Source of the DNA: Cavia porcellus
Lineage: Eukaryota > Chordata > Mammalia > Rodentia > Caviidae
Assembly (NCBI RefSeq): GCF_034190915.1
Contig: NW_026947484.1
Coordinates: 83,709,982 to 83,773,981, forward strand
Length of the DNA stretch: 64,000 nt
Reading direction: 5' to 3'
The position numbers and the translations under genes were made by a program. Shown here piece after piece: positions 12,340 to 24,091 of the stretch. The notes beneath the pieces are model-generated. The model saw nothing but the letters and a program-made list of their open reading frames with translations. It did no database searches and had not been told where the DNA came from. Within the stretch, counting starts at the first letter, position 1. Each line of letters starts with the position of its first letter.

Positions 12340-14090
12340 GATAACTACCTATTTGATCTTTAAGATTGGTTCTCCAATGTGCATTCTACTGTGAAAAGAT
12401 TAGTCCGAGTTACTGATGATAATGATCACCCTTTGTCCATAGTAAGTTTGGAAATAAAAATACAGTCTAATTTTTGCCAATGAGACATAAAAGGCACTTG
12501 TGGACCCTCTAATGAGGAAACTCTCCTATGAGGCATTCTCTTGCTTCTAAGTAACAAATATGGGGAGAGACACCCTCTTCTCCTCTTCTGGATATTGAAA
12601 TACCTATACAAGGTGATGAAGTGTCACTGAAGTCCTCTTTCTGTCAGTCCAACGTTGAAAGACACACTGGAAAGAGCAGAGTGCAGAATCAAAGCCAGAG
12701 TTTACCCATCTCCTTTCTTAAGCTGTGCTACCTCTGGACGTGTCAGATGCGTTACTTACTTTTCTTTAGTCCAATCCAGAGTAATGTATTGCATGGTTTC
12801 TCTTATAAGAGAATACCAAAGTATAAATGAGCTAAAGTGTAAGAAGAAGGAGATATGGTAGAAAATATAGAGACAGATTTTTGATGAAGGGGAAGGAGAG
12901 CCAGGGAGGTAATAGGGGAAGAGACAGAGATAAGGAAAGAGTATCAAAAATGATCAAAATACACCATATACACATGGGTGTATGTGTGGGAGCCAATTTC
13001 CCTAAACAAATACAATCACATACCAAAAGCATATACCAATTAAATGGGGGTAATCACACAAAAAAACTTAAGTTTGTATTTTTTTTTTGTAATTTTGAAT
13101 CTAACTTCTCTGAGAAAAACAGATCCAAGATTCTGAATTGAATCATTAGTTAACCTAATTAGCTCATCTAGAACCATCAAAAGAGAGATATATAAAATGG
13201 CCAGGCAGATGCAGGTCAAAGGACCTAATAAATATTGTGAAGCAGATTTCTTTTGCCTCAGAGGAGGCTCATATAAAGAGCTTCCTCAGCCCCATGCCAG
13301 GAGTTCGTATGGGTGTTCTATGGGTCCATTGGCAGTCTGGTGATATCAACAGACCCACCTCTCAGACACATATTTATAAATCAATAAAAGCAAATATATG
13401 TAATTAAAGAATTAATAGTTAAGGTAATATTTAGCTTAAAATTAAATTTGTGGTATAAATTGCATGTACTTTTTCCTTAACATTTAATGTAAAAGATCAT
13501 GATCACAGGTTTTGTGAATACTTCTGTGGATTATTATCCTCATTCATAATTTTAAAAATACTTAATTTCAGTTATAATTACTGAAATGATAATATAATGC
13601 TTTTATTATCCAATTTCATACACCCTTTGAATTCTATCCAAAGATCACTTAATTAGAAACCCTGTTCTTAAACCTTTTATAAAAGAAATATCCTAATCTA
13701 CCTTGAAGGCAGCCTTTTGTGATTTGCAGATTGGGCCTGCATATGCTAACACTTGAGTCACAACTGTGTACTCACATCAAATGTAAATTAGGATGGCTGT
13801 CATCTCAAATCTTGTAGTTATGCTAAAAAATCTTCTTCTAGTTACGTTTGCCTAGCTAATTATGATGTTGGCTGGGAATTTTCTAGACAGCTACTAAAAA
13901 AAGAGCTTTTGTTATAATTCAAGAACAGTAATTTTTAAAACTTTCTTCTTTCTCTGTATCATCTATTAATTGGAAGGTTGCATGACTCCTCCTTGGAAAT
14001 GAGCCATATGACTAGATGGTATTCCTATTCTGGCGAGGCCACAATTAAGAAGGTGAAATTCATTGCCTGCTGAAATACTCAGCCAAACGA
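12340..14090. other. Intergenic DNA with a weak old-repeat hint
   Basis: 12880-12945 is purine-rich. About 13290-13370 has a phrase (CCATTGGCAGTCTGGTGA) that I associate with an ancient interspersed repeat whose family I cannot name. No gene recognised. Confidence 0.45.
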
Positions 14091-14235
14091 TCTTTTTTTT
14101 GAGACAAGATCTTTTATGTAGTTCAGGCTGGCTTTGAACTCTCTCTGTAACCCAGGCTAACCTCAAATTTAGCATGACACTCCTGCCTCAGTTTCCTGAA
14201 TGCTGGAATTACAGGCAGGCATCACCATGCCGAGT
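14091..14235 (-). mobile_element. B1-type (7SL-derived) SINE, minus strand
   Basis: The T run is followed by GAGACAAGATCTTTTATGTA, CAGGCTGGCTTTGAACTC, CCTGCCTCAGTTTCCTGA, and GCTGGAATTACAGGCAGGC. These are the diagnostic blocks of B1/Alu-family SINEs in reverse orientation. At about 145 bp it is monomer-length. It is the only B1 found in 64 kb, against nine IDs, which says ID was the more successful SINE in this lineage. Confidence 0.9.
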
Positions 14236-15339
14236 CAGTTCTAAGGACCAGAATTTCGATTTGGATGGCCTAAAACCTCCATTATAGTTTTCTAAAAATT
14301 ATGTGATGCTTTGTTCACTTAATCAACAATACATAGAACAGTAAAACATTGCTTTATGATTTCATAAAGCTTCTTAAGAAGCTGCATATTTAATGTTAAG
14401 AAAAAAATGTTTATGTTAAGAAGATAGCTATCTCCCTCTTTTCAAACTCTGCTAAAATGCATCATTTGGGACTTTCTTTGATTCATTGCAATCAACTTCA
14501 CAAAATATTTGTATCTTATTTCAAATAGGCTTGGTGCACAAAAAATAAGCATTTTTTTTTGTCAAATAGTAGGCCAGCAAAAAGAGTGGAAATATGGAAG
14601 TCATAAGCCACAATAAAATAAAGAGGAATGCGGTGTGTGCACTTGTATGTATATATACAAATTATCCAATTGACTTTGGGCAACGTTATTGATATACCAG
14701 TTCTCTCAGCTCCCATTATTTATAAAAATTAAAATACTGTTAGCAATATGTTTCATTTAAAATTAACTGAACAATGTTTTGTGGTTTCTCATCGGTGTAC
14801 CTTTTATACTAACTGAATTCTCATTTTTAGTGGAAGCTGGAAGAAAATCTCCTATGGAGTAGCCATTTGATCAGTTTCTCATCATTTCCTAAAATGTCTA
14901 ACCTTCATTAATGACTACTATTTTACTTCCTAAAGAAACTGCCCTGAATCCTCACCTAGAGCTTATCAGGCTTCGATAATAAACAACGTGAAAAAAAAAT
15001 CTCTAGGCATTAGCATTAAAAGCATCATTAGAGGAGTTGTATCATTAGAAATTATTGCCAACAGAATGACAATCAGGATAACAGGTGAATAAAAGAGGTA
15101 ACAAAGTTGGTTAGAAAGAATTATACAATACTGAGTAGAGAAGAAGCCTTAAATTTTTCTACTTACTTTCTCAAAAGAATCTGAGTTCAATTGATTCTTT
15201 TCTTTGAAGTTAAAAGTGGAAACAGATCTGCATTCAGAATGAAGCCATGTAATCTTATTTGAGTAATTAAATATGCATGTATGTGTTTAATTTTTAAGTA
15301 ACTTAGATATAAAAATGATATATGCTAAATTTTTTTCAG
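14236..15339. other. AT-rich intergenic DNA
   Basis: No gene or clear repeat. An open frame at 14516-14716 (minus) has no recognisable domain. Confidence 0.5.
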
Positions 15340-15665
15340 TCTAATAAAGGACATCTATGAAAAACTCACAATTAACCTCATACTTCATGGTAAAAGACTG
15401 AATGCCTTCCACTAAGAAGAGGGTAAGATTCTTGCCAATACTGCATTACAGTTTCTATCTAAGATAATAAGGCATGAAAGTGGTAAAAAAAATACATTCA
15501 GAAATGAGCTAAAGCTATCTCTACTCATAGATGTCATGATCTTATATGTAAAGAACACTAAGGAACCACTAAAAAAGCATTAGAACCAATTAACAAGTTC
15601 AGCAAGATTGCAATATATTAAGTGATGAAAATTAATTGTCCTTTTCCAAGTAGCAGTTGGATAGT

Positions 15666-16105
15666 TAATTAATTGTGATGTCAACTTGAACAGATCAGCA
15701 AATGCCTCGAGTTCTAGTGGAGTGCAGTTGTGGGTATGTCTTGGATGATTGACAAGAAAGCACAAGCTGAGGAGGGAAGGCACACCTGGCGTGAGTGGCA
15801 CAAACTAGTAGGCTTGTCGCCTGGATAGAGTAAGAAGAAAAAGAGAAAGGAATTCTTTTCTTTGGCATCTTTGTCAGAGCTCTGTCTTCACGTTCACCTT
15901 TGGACATTCGTCACACTTCCTTCAGACTTCCAGAGCAGACCCTTCAGTTTTCCCAGACTGCACTACGGTGAGCTCCAGGCCTTCAGCTTTCAACTGGGCC
16001 CTCAGTTCACCAGCAATGGCCATTTTGCAATTCTTACCTCTGGTTCCAAAGGTGGGCACTATATAGCTATGGAATAAATATTTATATATTGTATTAAACC
16101 TATCC
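15666..16105 (+). mobile_element. ERVL/MLT2-like LTR inside the L1M
   Basis: It starts near TTAATTGTGATGTCAACTTG, the typical opening of ERVL-family (MLT2-like) LTRs. A repeated cytosine-rich middle and a GGAATAAATATTTATA end give a polyadenylation signal near 16072. L1M sequence is continuous on both sides, which defines the insertion. Exact ends are uncertain by about 20 bp. Confidence 0.6.
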
Positions 16106-18783
16106 CTCTAGTGAAGTATAACTGATAAAAGCAGTAAAATTTCTAAAACTTAAGGAAACAACTAAATTCACAACAGTATGAAAAAGAACAAAATACTTAC
16201 TTATAAACTGAATAAAAGTAGAACTTGAAAACTGCAAAACACTGTTTGAAGAAAAGAAAGAAAATCAAATAAGTGAGAAAATAAGGGCAAAATTCCCCAG
16301 TTTTGCTTACAATTTCAACTCAATCTCTATTGAGTCTCAGGTGAATTTTTGCAGAAATTAGCAAGCTTATCTTAAATTTATATGAAATGAAAGGATACCA
16401 AGAAAAGCCAAGACATTTAAACAACAAAGAGAAAATAGGAGAACACACATTGTTCAATTTTAAAATTTAAAGCTATAATAACCCAGATATTATTGGCCCA
16501 GAATAATGACATGCAGATCAATGGAGTAGAGACAGTAGTCCAGGTATCAACCTATTTGTGATGAACAGATTTTAAGGAGGGCAAGATTATAAAGTGAGGG
16601 AAAATTGCTCTAAACAAATGTGATGTCTTAGCTTTACATCAATGTTAACAAAATACCTGGGAAAAATCTCCTAAAGGAGGAAAGATTTATTTAAACTTAC
16701 TTTTGAGCCAAACTATAACATTGTACCTCTGACCCCACAAACGCTCATCTCCACCTTATTATGCAAAATGCTTCAGTCCATATCTAAAAGTTGCCAAATT
16801 TCAGTGGTTCCAATACCATGATATCTTAAAATTCCAAGTCCAAAGTCTTTTATAAGACCCAAATATAACCTCCTGTAAAATTCCAAGAGAAAGTTATATA
16901 CTTTAACATATAACAGTAAGTTAGAAACAGGGGTAAATTGGCTCACTCCAAAGGGAGGAATAAGAAAACAGCAAAGAGGAATTTGACCAAAGCAAGATTG
17001 AAACCCAGCAGGAAAAACATTAACTCCTAAAGCTCCATTTCTGGTAAACAGGGCACTTGGTGGAATGATGTGAGCACCAAAGGACTGGGACAGTCTTGCT
17101 CCTGTGGCCTTGCTGGTTGCCACCCACACAGCTTCTCTCTTTGGTTGACTCAGCTCACTGCTTGCAATTTTCCTCAGCAGATGTTTCACAGTCCTCGCAT
17201 CTCTGACTTCCTGTGGTCTCTGCTGCAGTTTCACATTACTTTCACAGCTTTGTGCAAACCTTTTCAGGGGCCATCTGCAGGGAATCTGACCCTGTCATAC
17301 ATTGCCTGACTTGCCAGAAGTGCCTTTGAAATTTTGGTAAAAGCCTCCATTCCCTATAATTCTTCCATTCTGCATACCTGCCAAACCAGCATCATGGGGA
17401 CAATGCCAACGTCTGTCACCAGCTCAAACAGTAGCTGGGCCCTCTTGCCTGATGACACAATAGCATCCAAATGCCTGGGTGGCTGGACGTGATGAAATGA
17501 ATCCTATGGAAATAATCTCCCAGGCATCCCTCTGTAAACAAGGTGACTGAGTACTCTGCTCACCGAAGAATCTTTCAAATGTGCTTACCCTTATACATCC
17601 TTGAGCCTTCAATAAATAACGTCAGCCAATTCCTGAGAACCACTCAAGATGTTTTTTCCATTGTCCCAATCCAAAGTACCTGTCTTTATTTTTTTTTTAA
17701 TGGTGTTAGTCTCTTTAGCAACGCCCTTCTTAAATGGACACTACCTTCTCTTCTGGACAAACTACAAGTTTTTTTAAATCTTTCTCTCTGTGTTTTGCTC
17801 CTGGTTTTCAGTGTAAATCTGGACCAAGCAGCCAGAAGTCCCAAGGCATAGGGAAAATACAACTCCTGACCTGCTAGAGTCAAATATGCTGAGTTCATAG
17901 CTCCACAGCATCAAGGAACAAAGCTGAAGACCAAAGGAAGAATTTAGGAGACTTTTCCTGGGAATAAACAGCTCTGGATTTACAGGAGGAGTTCCAAGTG
18001 AGTGGCCACTGAGGCCCTTGGTCAGGAATAATTTGTACATCTGTCACAACCTGGGTACCACATGGGAGAAATTATCATCAACCTATAGGGTTATAAGTAT
18101 AGCCATTTAGATAATATTAATCCAATAGGGAATCAAGCCATATATACATAGTAAAAGTGCATGGAAAGAACAAAACCATTTTGGGAAACAGATAGGCCTG
18201 GATGTTCTGGTCACAGAGCTGGAGGACAGAAGCCTAGCAGACTTACTAGACCAGGTGGCACTAATTACAGTATAACTCCAAGCTACGATTGCTTTCTTAC
18301 CAAGGCATGGAAGTCTGGCTATTCCATCTCTATTTTGAGGCCTGGCCTCCCTCATATGCACACTCAGCCACAATGCTGTTGTCTTTATTTTTTGTGCTGA
18401 CTTCCTTGAGGGCCCAGTCCTTTGACTGCATATTAGTTTCCAGCTAATTTAGCTGCTACAATATACATGTCATTGGTTAAATGTCATCCTCCCTTTAAAT
18501 TTCTCCATCAGACAAACTAGCCAGTCACATTTAAATTCAGTTTCTTGCAGATGAGAGCACGAACAGAACACACAAGTTCTTTGCCAGGATGTACCATGAA
18601 CGGCCTCATGTCTGATGCCCAGTAGAGCCCTTGTTCCTTTGAAGACCTCCTGAGACTGGCCTTTACTTTCTGTAACTCTGTCACGATTCTGGTCTCTTCT
18701 GCTCACATCAGAATTGTCAATTAATCTCTGTGCAACATTCCAGGACTTCTGAGGCTGATAACACCAGAATTTTCTAAACTTCT

Positions 18784-18870
18784 TTTGTTTTGAGGGGATA
18801 GCAGGAATTGAACTGACGACCTCATGCTTGCCAGGCAGGCACTGTGTCACTGAGCTAAATCCTTGGCCCC
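18784..18870 (-). mobile_element. ID-type SINE in the MaLR internal region
   Basis: The core CTCATGCTTGCCAGGCAGGC and the end GAGCTAAATCCTTGGCCCC mark a reversed ID. It is bounded by a 16-bp target-site duplication with two mismatches, at 18768-18783 and 18871-18886. This fixes both ends and shows L1-type integration after the MaLR arrived. Confidence 0.9.
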
Positions 18871-18965
18871 AATTTTGTGAACTTCTGCACAGAGTACTAA
18901 AGACTTCAAACAACATGGTCAGGTATAATCACAGCAAGAATTTCACTTTTTTGGTGCCAATTTTC

Positions 18966-19388
18966 TGTATTAGCTTTTTACTCCTGTGACATACAACCCA
19001 TGATAGCCAACCTGCAGGAGGAAGGGATTATTTTCACTCACAGTTTCAGAGGTTTTAGTCCACAATAAGTTGGCTCCAAGGCAGAAACTTCATGGTAGAA
19101 AAGTTGCTCACATAACGGCAACCAGCAAATAAAGTAAAAGAGCCAGAAAAAGTGAAAGGGACTAGAGACAAGATACAACCTCCAAAACCGCAGTGTCCCT
19201 TCAGAACTGGGCCCCTCCTCCTAGTGGCCTATTTAGCTATAAACTCATCAGTGGTTTAATCCATTGATGATGTTAGCACTCTCATTATCCACTTACCTCT
19301 CTAGGGCCCATCATTAAACACTGCTGCATTAAGAATCAATCCTTCAGTACACAAGGTTTGAAGAAGGACACTTCATATTTAAATCACA
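18966..19388 (-). mobile_element. 5' LTR of the MaLR provirus
   Basis: Opens TGTATTAGCTTTTTACTCCT on the plus strand and carries TTTCAGAGGTTTTAGTCCAC and CCATTGATGATGTTAGCAC. These are the same blocks as in the solo LTRs at 11.9 and 23.3 kb. It ends in AAATCACAGCA before the L1M resumes. Confidence 0.7.
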
Positions 19389-20250
19389 GCATCGTATTAG
19401 AATCATAGGATATCTACACACTAAATAATAGGCTGAACTCCACTACACACAAAGTAATGCACAAAGGATCATTGACCAAACTGTAAAAGCTAAAAGTATA
19501 AAACACTTAGAACACAACATAAGTCCTCATGAATTTGGGTTAGGCAGAGTTTTCTTAGGCACATTGTTAAACACATAAGAGAAAAATATAAATTGGACTT
19601 CTTAAAATTAAAAATGCCTGTGTTTCAACTGATGATAGCAAGAAAGTTAAAAGACAACCCCAGTGTGGGAGAAAAATACTTACAAGTCATATATTTGGCT
19701 TGTGACTTATTTTCAGAATATATAAAGACCACTTAAAATTCAGCCATCTAAAGATTAAAAATCCAATTGAACAATGAGCAAAGAATCTGAATGGAAACTT
19801 CTTTCAGGGAAGACATTAAAATAGTCAATAAGCACATGAATACAGGCTCATCATTGTTTATTAGGGAAATGTAAATTCAAGTCACAATAAAATCTAATTC
19901 ACATCTGTTAGAAGGGCTGTAATTTTTCTAAACATTTTAAAAAATAAAACAACAAATGTCAGTCATTTGGATAAGGGGGAATCTTCGAACATTGCTGATG
20001 ACAATGTAACTTGTTACATGCTTTTGAAAATAGTCTGGCAGCTCCTAAAAGTTTAAACAGACTTATCATGTGATCCAGTAGTTCTACTTTTAGGAATCAA
20101 AACTTACATCCACACAAGCACTTGCATAAAATGTTTCGAAAAACATTGCTCATAATAACCGACATGTGGCAAAAACTGTTGATTGATGTAGTCAAATGTT
20201 CAGTATCTATTAGGTGGAATATTATTGAACAAATTAAAAGATGGCTGATT

Positions 20251-20738
20251 TAGTTTATAGCTTCCTTGGGAAGGAAGTGTATCATGAAAAACACGCACAA
20301 TGTCCAAAACAGGCAAATACAGAGAAACAGAAAGCTTAGTGACTGTGTAGGGCTGCAAGGGATAGAGGAAAATAGGAGCCACCACTAATGGACAGAGAGT
20401 TTCTTGCCAGGACAGTGAGAGTGCTCAGGCTGTTGTGGTGGGTGCACAATTCTGTGCATGTAATGCAGAGCATTAAATCCACTTTAATATGAACATTTAT
20501 TCTCACATTTCTTCTCTTCCTCGACAGGGGAGGGTTGAATAAAAAAAAAATTTCCAAAACAACTACTTCTGTATAACTGCAGAATTAATATTTATACACA
20601 TAGAATATGATATTAGATATCATATAACAGAAACTACAAATTTTATAATACCTACTGAGTCCTTTAAATACATCTGCACATTTACTGTTCTTCAAATCTG
20701 TATCAGGATAAAGAAACAGTAGTTTAAGGAAATGTTAT
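20251..20738. other. Probable L1M 3' flank and unique DNA
   Basis: Possible remnant of the L1M 3' UTR, then unique DNA. An A run at 20540-20549 could mark the old L1 tail. No gene recognised. Confidence 0.4.
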
Positions 20739-21188
20739 TGTTGTGGCTTGTGTTTAGATGTTCCCCCAGAGCTCCATATGCTCACAGGTGGAGCTTTTCA
20801 GAAGTGACTGGATCTAGAGTATGTGAATGTAGATTAAGGATGTGTAACTATGGATTAAAGGTGTGATAACTAGATTGATCCACTGATTGGTTTAGCATAG
20901 TTCTAGCTGTGGATAACAGGAAGGCCTATCCTGAGTATGGGTGGTAATACCCAAAAGGCTTGTGGCTTGAACGGGATAAAAGTGAGGTTTGCTGCTGCTG
21001 CTTCCTGTCCGCCTTGCTGTGGACTGTTTCTCCTCTGCCATGTCCTTATGTCCTTATGTCACCCTGTCTTGGAGCCAGCCAACTATGAACTGAAACCTCT
21101 ACAAACTATGAGCTAAAATAAACGTTTCCTCCTTTAACTTGTACGTGTCTGGTTTTTTGTCCCCAAAACAGGAAATGTAACTAAGACA
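20739..21188 (+). mobile_element. MaLR (MT-like) LTR, sense, well preserved
   Basis: Starts TGTTGTGGCTTGTGTTTAGA and ends AATGTAACTAAGACA, the TG...CA form. The internal blocks GGAGCCAGCCAACTATGAAC and CTCTACAAACTATGAGC lead to an AATAAA signal (about 21117), as expected at the R/U5 side of an LTR. The 5-base flanks do not match. This is the best reference copy in the window for comparing the other MaLR LTRs. Confidence 0.85.
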
Positions 21189-21545
21189 CTTGTACTTTCT
21201 CCAAATTCACAAATCTCATAAGTGATGGGATTTAGAGAACAAGCCTTGAGCTATATTGTAAGTCTATAGAGCTAAAGATAAAAAGATAAAGGAAACAACA
21301 GTAGAACCTATAGGACTGGGAGTGAGGAAGCCGGCTATTTTTGGCTCATCCTCAGCCTCTCTTGTGTCTTTCAACATTAAATTCAGGGCATTACAAAATA
21401 CTGCTGATCTAATGAATATATTTGAAGAACAGTAGGTTTCTGGGAAACTAAAGACAGTATGCAGAAGTTACTCTCACAAGTGTGGTAAAACAATGTTTTG
21501 AAAGTTTGTATGTTGAAAATTTTCTACTTTACTAGAAGTATCAGT
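21189..21545. other. Unique DNA between two LTRs
   Basis: No gene or clear repeat recognised. Confidence 0.5.
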
Positions 21546-22059
21546 TTGTTTTCTGAAGTTATAACCAGTACCTGAGACCAAATAATGTATACACCGAAGA
21601 GTTGGGGATCGAACTCACAACCTCACACTTGTCAGGCAGGCATTGTTCCACTGAGTTATGTTTCGGACCCACACCAAGGAATTTTATTTAGAGTTCACAG
21701 TGTTGTGGTCTGAAAACCCAAAATCATGTGACTCCTTTTGCTTGGCTTCTGCTGAGGATCCCATGGCAGATGGTATACAGAAGCCTCTTCAAGGGATCAA
21801 GGTATCATGGCAAGACAGGAAGCCAGATGTGAGAAAAGCCAGGCTTGCTCTTTTGTAATAATCATCTAGTGAGAACTAACCAGAGTCCCACAGGAGCTAC
21901 ACTGACTTCTTCAAAGGGTAGTGTCCCTATCAGCTAATTATTCCCCAGATGGCCCTATTTCTTAAAAATCTTATTACCTCCTACACTGCCACACTGGGAG
22001 TCAAGCTTCCAAAAACACATTTTTAGAGGACACATTCAAGACATATCCAAACTATATCA
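21546..22059 (-). mobile_element. MaLR LTR, minus strand, split by a SINE
   Basis: The left end (TATAACCAGTACCTGAGACC) and right end (GACATATCCAAACTATATCA) are typical of reversed MaLR LTRs. An ID SINE occupies 21601-21670. The open frame at 21658-21858 runs across the SINE-LTR junction and is not a gene. Confidence 0.75.
21601..21670 (-). mobile_element. ID-type SINE inside the LTR
   Basis: GTTGGGGATCGAACTCACAA and CTTGTCAGGCAGGCATTGTT are ID core blocks on the minus strand. Imperfect 10-bp duplications (8 of 10 match) lie at 21591-21600 and 21671-21680. The A-tail is absent. Confidence 0.85.
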
Positions 22060-22187
22060 TTGGATATTGTTTCAGCCCAAGAAGGGGAGACATCATGTAA
22101 GTAACTTGCTTGGCAGAAAAGTTTCAGGTATAACTTAAGAGCATAGTTTGAGCAGTTTTATCACAGATATTTTCTGTAACCCTTTAT

Positions 22188-22860
22188 TGTCATGATATAT
22201 ACTGAGTTTATGGTCCCAAACATCTAGGAATGAAATTGCAAACCAAAGGACAAGGTCAGGAGAGTTTTATTGGAGATAATAATAAGAGTAACTCCTGAGA
22301 TCCAGGAAGGGCCCCGAGGGGGTGGCTGCATGGTTGCTTGATCCAGAGCACAGAAATCACTTGATTATCTCATAGACACCTATCACAAGTGGACCTGTAA
22401 ATTTAAAATGACCAATTGCAACTCAAGCTTCTAACCTAGGACTTGAACATGTAGGGCTTAAAGAAGTAGGGATTTTAGAGGAAAAAGTAACTGGTTTTTT
22501 TGGATTTTAAATTCCTCAGAACACAAGAGTTTAGTAGGGAGTGGTTGCACTTCCCATTAGGAGGGAATGAGCTATATTCCATATTTTCCAAGAAATTTCA
22601 TTGCATTTTAAATTCCTCAAAACTCAGGAGTGACTGAAACTCCCTTTAATACAAAGGGGGCTGCATTCCATGCTGGTTGAGGAAGTTCCTCCTTGATTCA
22701 AAGTCTAGTTCACTGTCTATTCCTATTCCAATTTTCATCCACATGGCTGAGTATCCTACTCTATCTCAGGCTCTTGCCCTAGTCAGCTGCCTCAGTCATA
22801 AGCTAATTCAATAAATTATACTTAATGTTGTGACCCAAAATTTTTAGATTTCTATAGTCA
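22188..22860 (-). mobile_element. ERV (class I-like) solo LTR with internal U3 repeat
   Basis: Read on the minus strand it starts TGACTATAGAAATC and ends in ATATATCATGACA, with CCAATAAAACTCTCCTGACC near the end, a polyadenylation signal in the usual LTR place. The piece upstream of it contains an imperfect tandem duplication of about 101 bp (22505-22605 and from 22606), both starting TTTTAAATTCCTCA on the plus strand. At 673 bp this is a plausible ERV LTR size. No matching target duplication and no internal proviral sequence was found. Confidence 0.6.
22505..22680 (-). repeat. Imperfect 101-bp direct repeat in the ERV LTR
   Basis: Unit 1 begins at 22505 and unit 2 at 22606; both begin TTTTAAATTCCTCA and both reach a GCTATATTCCAT / GCTGCATTCCAT phrase. 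Such repeats in U3 are often promoter or enhancer units in retroviral LTRs. Confidence 0.7.
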
Positions 22861-23332
22861 GGCTTCAAAATATACCAGAAAGATAAATATCGTGTATCAG
22901 TTAAAATGATTTACCAGAGAAGTCAGGAGGAGCCACCTGTCTGTTCGCATCTAACACTCATTTCTGAGTCTCTGGAAGAGTGTAGTATCCTTCTCAGGAA
23001 CCTCATAAGGTCCCGAGATGCTTACATTCTCATTGTCACTTCATGTTCACAGGTACAGTGTCTTCTAAATTATTTCAGTTAACATCTCTTTTTTTCTTTT
23101 ATGTGACTTTCCACACCAACTCCCAAGATGGAGAGCCAGTGACTTTTTAATCTTAAAATTATCTTTCACCTATTCCCACAGCTCTGTTTCTTATGCTCTC
23201 TTCTGCCCATCTGCTGTTTCTGGATTAAATTCCTGATTCACAGGATCTCAGAATGAGACCTAACATAGAAAGAGTGTCACTGCAGATGTAACTGATTAAA
23301 ATACTGGAAGAAGTTGGATCTCAAATCACATG
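22861..23332. other. Unique DNA
   Basis: No gene or repeat recognised. Confidence 0.5.
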
Positions 23333-23677
23333 TGTCTTAGTTACTTTTTACTCATCACTGAGACAAAATACCTGATGCCCAAAGTTGGGAAAGGAAAGGT
23401 TTATTTCTTACAGTTTTTGGAGGTTTTAGTCCATACTCACTTGGCTCCAAGGCAGGGTAGCATGGCTGGGCCGCAGTTCACGGAGGCTGCAAACAGCAAG
23501 GCAGAAACCGGCAAGAGAGTGAGGCACACCTTCCTCCTGCCATTACATCACATCCTGGCTCCACCCCCAGGCCGGTGTAGCACTCACTCCCCCAATCCAA
23601 GCCCTAGACAATGAACCAATCACAAATGCATAATGCAAGCGCATGAGGTCTGGGGGCCACCGACATAAACCATGACA
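23333..23677 (-). mobile_element. MaLR solo LTR, minus strand
   Basis: Opens TGTCTTAGTTACTTTTTACT, continues with GAGACAAAATACCTGATGCC and GAGGTTTTAGTCCATACTC, and ends in AACCATGACA. The 5-bp flanks are ACATG and ACATA (4 of 5). It has a GC-rich middle with intact CpGs and is less decayed than the copies at 11.9 and 21.5 kb. Confidence 0.85.
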
Positions 23678-24091
23678 ACATATGACAAGTGTTCTTAGAA
23701 ACTGAGGAAATTTGGACACAGACACACACAAACAACAATACTGAAAATGCAAGCAAGTAGAGATCAAGGAGCTGCAGTAGAAGCCAGACTCAAGCAAACT
23801 CACAGGAGCTGGGACAGTGGTGTGAAATAGGTTCTCCACTTTTCTGCCTCAGACAGCCCTCAGAAGGACCTGGCCCCGCTGACACCATGATCTCAGACTT
23901 CCAGCCTGCATAATAAGATCTGACAAATTTCTGAGATTTAAATTTAAATATTTTTGAATTTTCAAAGTTACTGTTCTTATTTTAAAGTGATAGTTTTTTA
24001 CTGTAAAATATTTAAGAATGTGCACAGAATTTTTACAAAGCTCATTTGTGACAGCATTATCCCTCATTACCTATTGCAGTTTATTGTGTGT
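23678..24091. other. Unique DNA
   Basis: No gene or repeat recognised. Confidence 0.5.

Larger units (their letters stand above)
16622..19388 (-). mobile_element. MaLR provirus (internal region plus 5' LTR), minus strand
   Basis: The left end (16622-16715) is a truncated 3' LTR (TAACAAAATACCTGGG, then AGGAGGAAAGATTTATTT). 16720-18965 resembles the internal region of MaLR elements (AAATTCCAAGTCCAAAGTC type phrases and a GCTCCTGTGGCCTTGCTGG block). 18966-19388 is the 5' LTR read backwards. MaLRs are non-autonomous relatives of ERVL that encode no polymerase, and none is visible here. Open frames at 16773-17234 and 18470-18916 are chance frames in this element. It lies inside an older L1M and carries its own ID SINE. 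Confidence 0.7.
15340..20250 (+). mobile_element. Ancient L1 (L1M-type) ORF2/3' region, split by later insertions
   Basis: Three pieces read in order on the plus strand. 15340-15665 matches the reverse-transcriptase part (ACATCTATGAAAAACTCACA, then a CTACTCATAGATG region). 16106-16621 continues with the thumb/connection part (CTTAAGGAAACAAC, then TTTTTGCAGAAATTAGCAAG). 19389-20250 is the C-terminal part (ACTTCTTAAAATTAAAAATG to a TAGGTGGAATATTATTGAAC end). The gaps are filled by an ERVL-type LTR and a MaLR provirus. Stops and indels are dense, so nothing is translatable. Sequence to about 20560 may be its 3' UTR. Confidence 0.75.

Noticed and set aside
16773..17234. 153-codon minus-strand open frame as a gene
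   Set aside because: Lies inside the MaLR internal region; MaLRs do not encode a protein I could match here.
18470..18916. 148-codon minus-strand open frame as a gene
   Set aside because: Crosses the boundary of an ID SINE inserted in the MaLR internal region, so it is a chance frame.
20739..21188. Target duplication around the MaLR LTR
   Set aside because: The 5-base flanks (GTTAT and CTTGT) do not match well enough to claim one.
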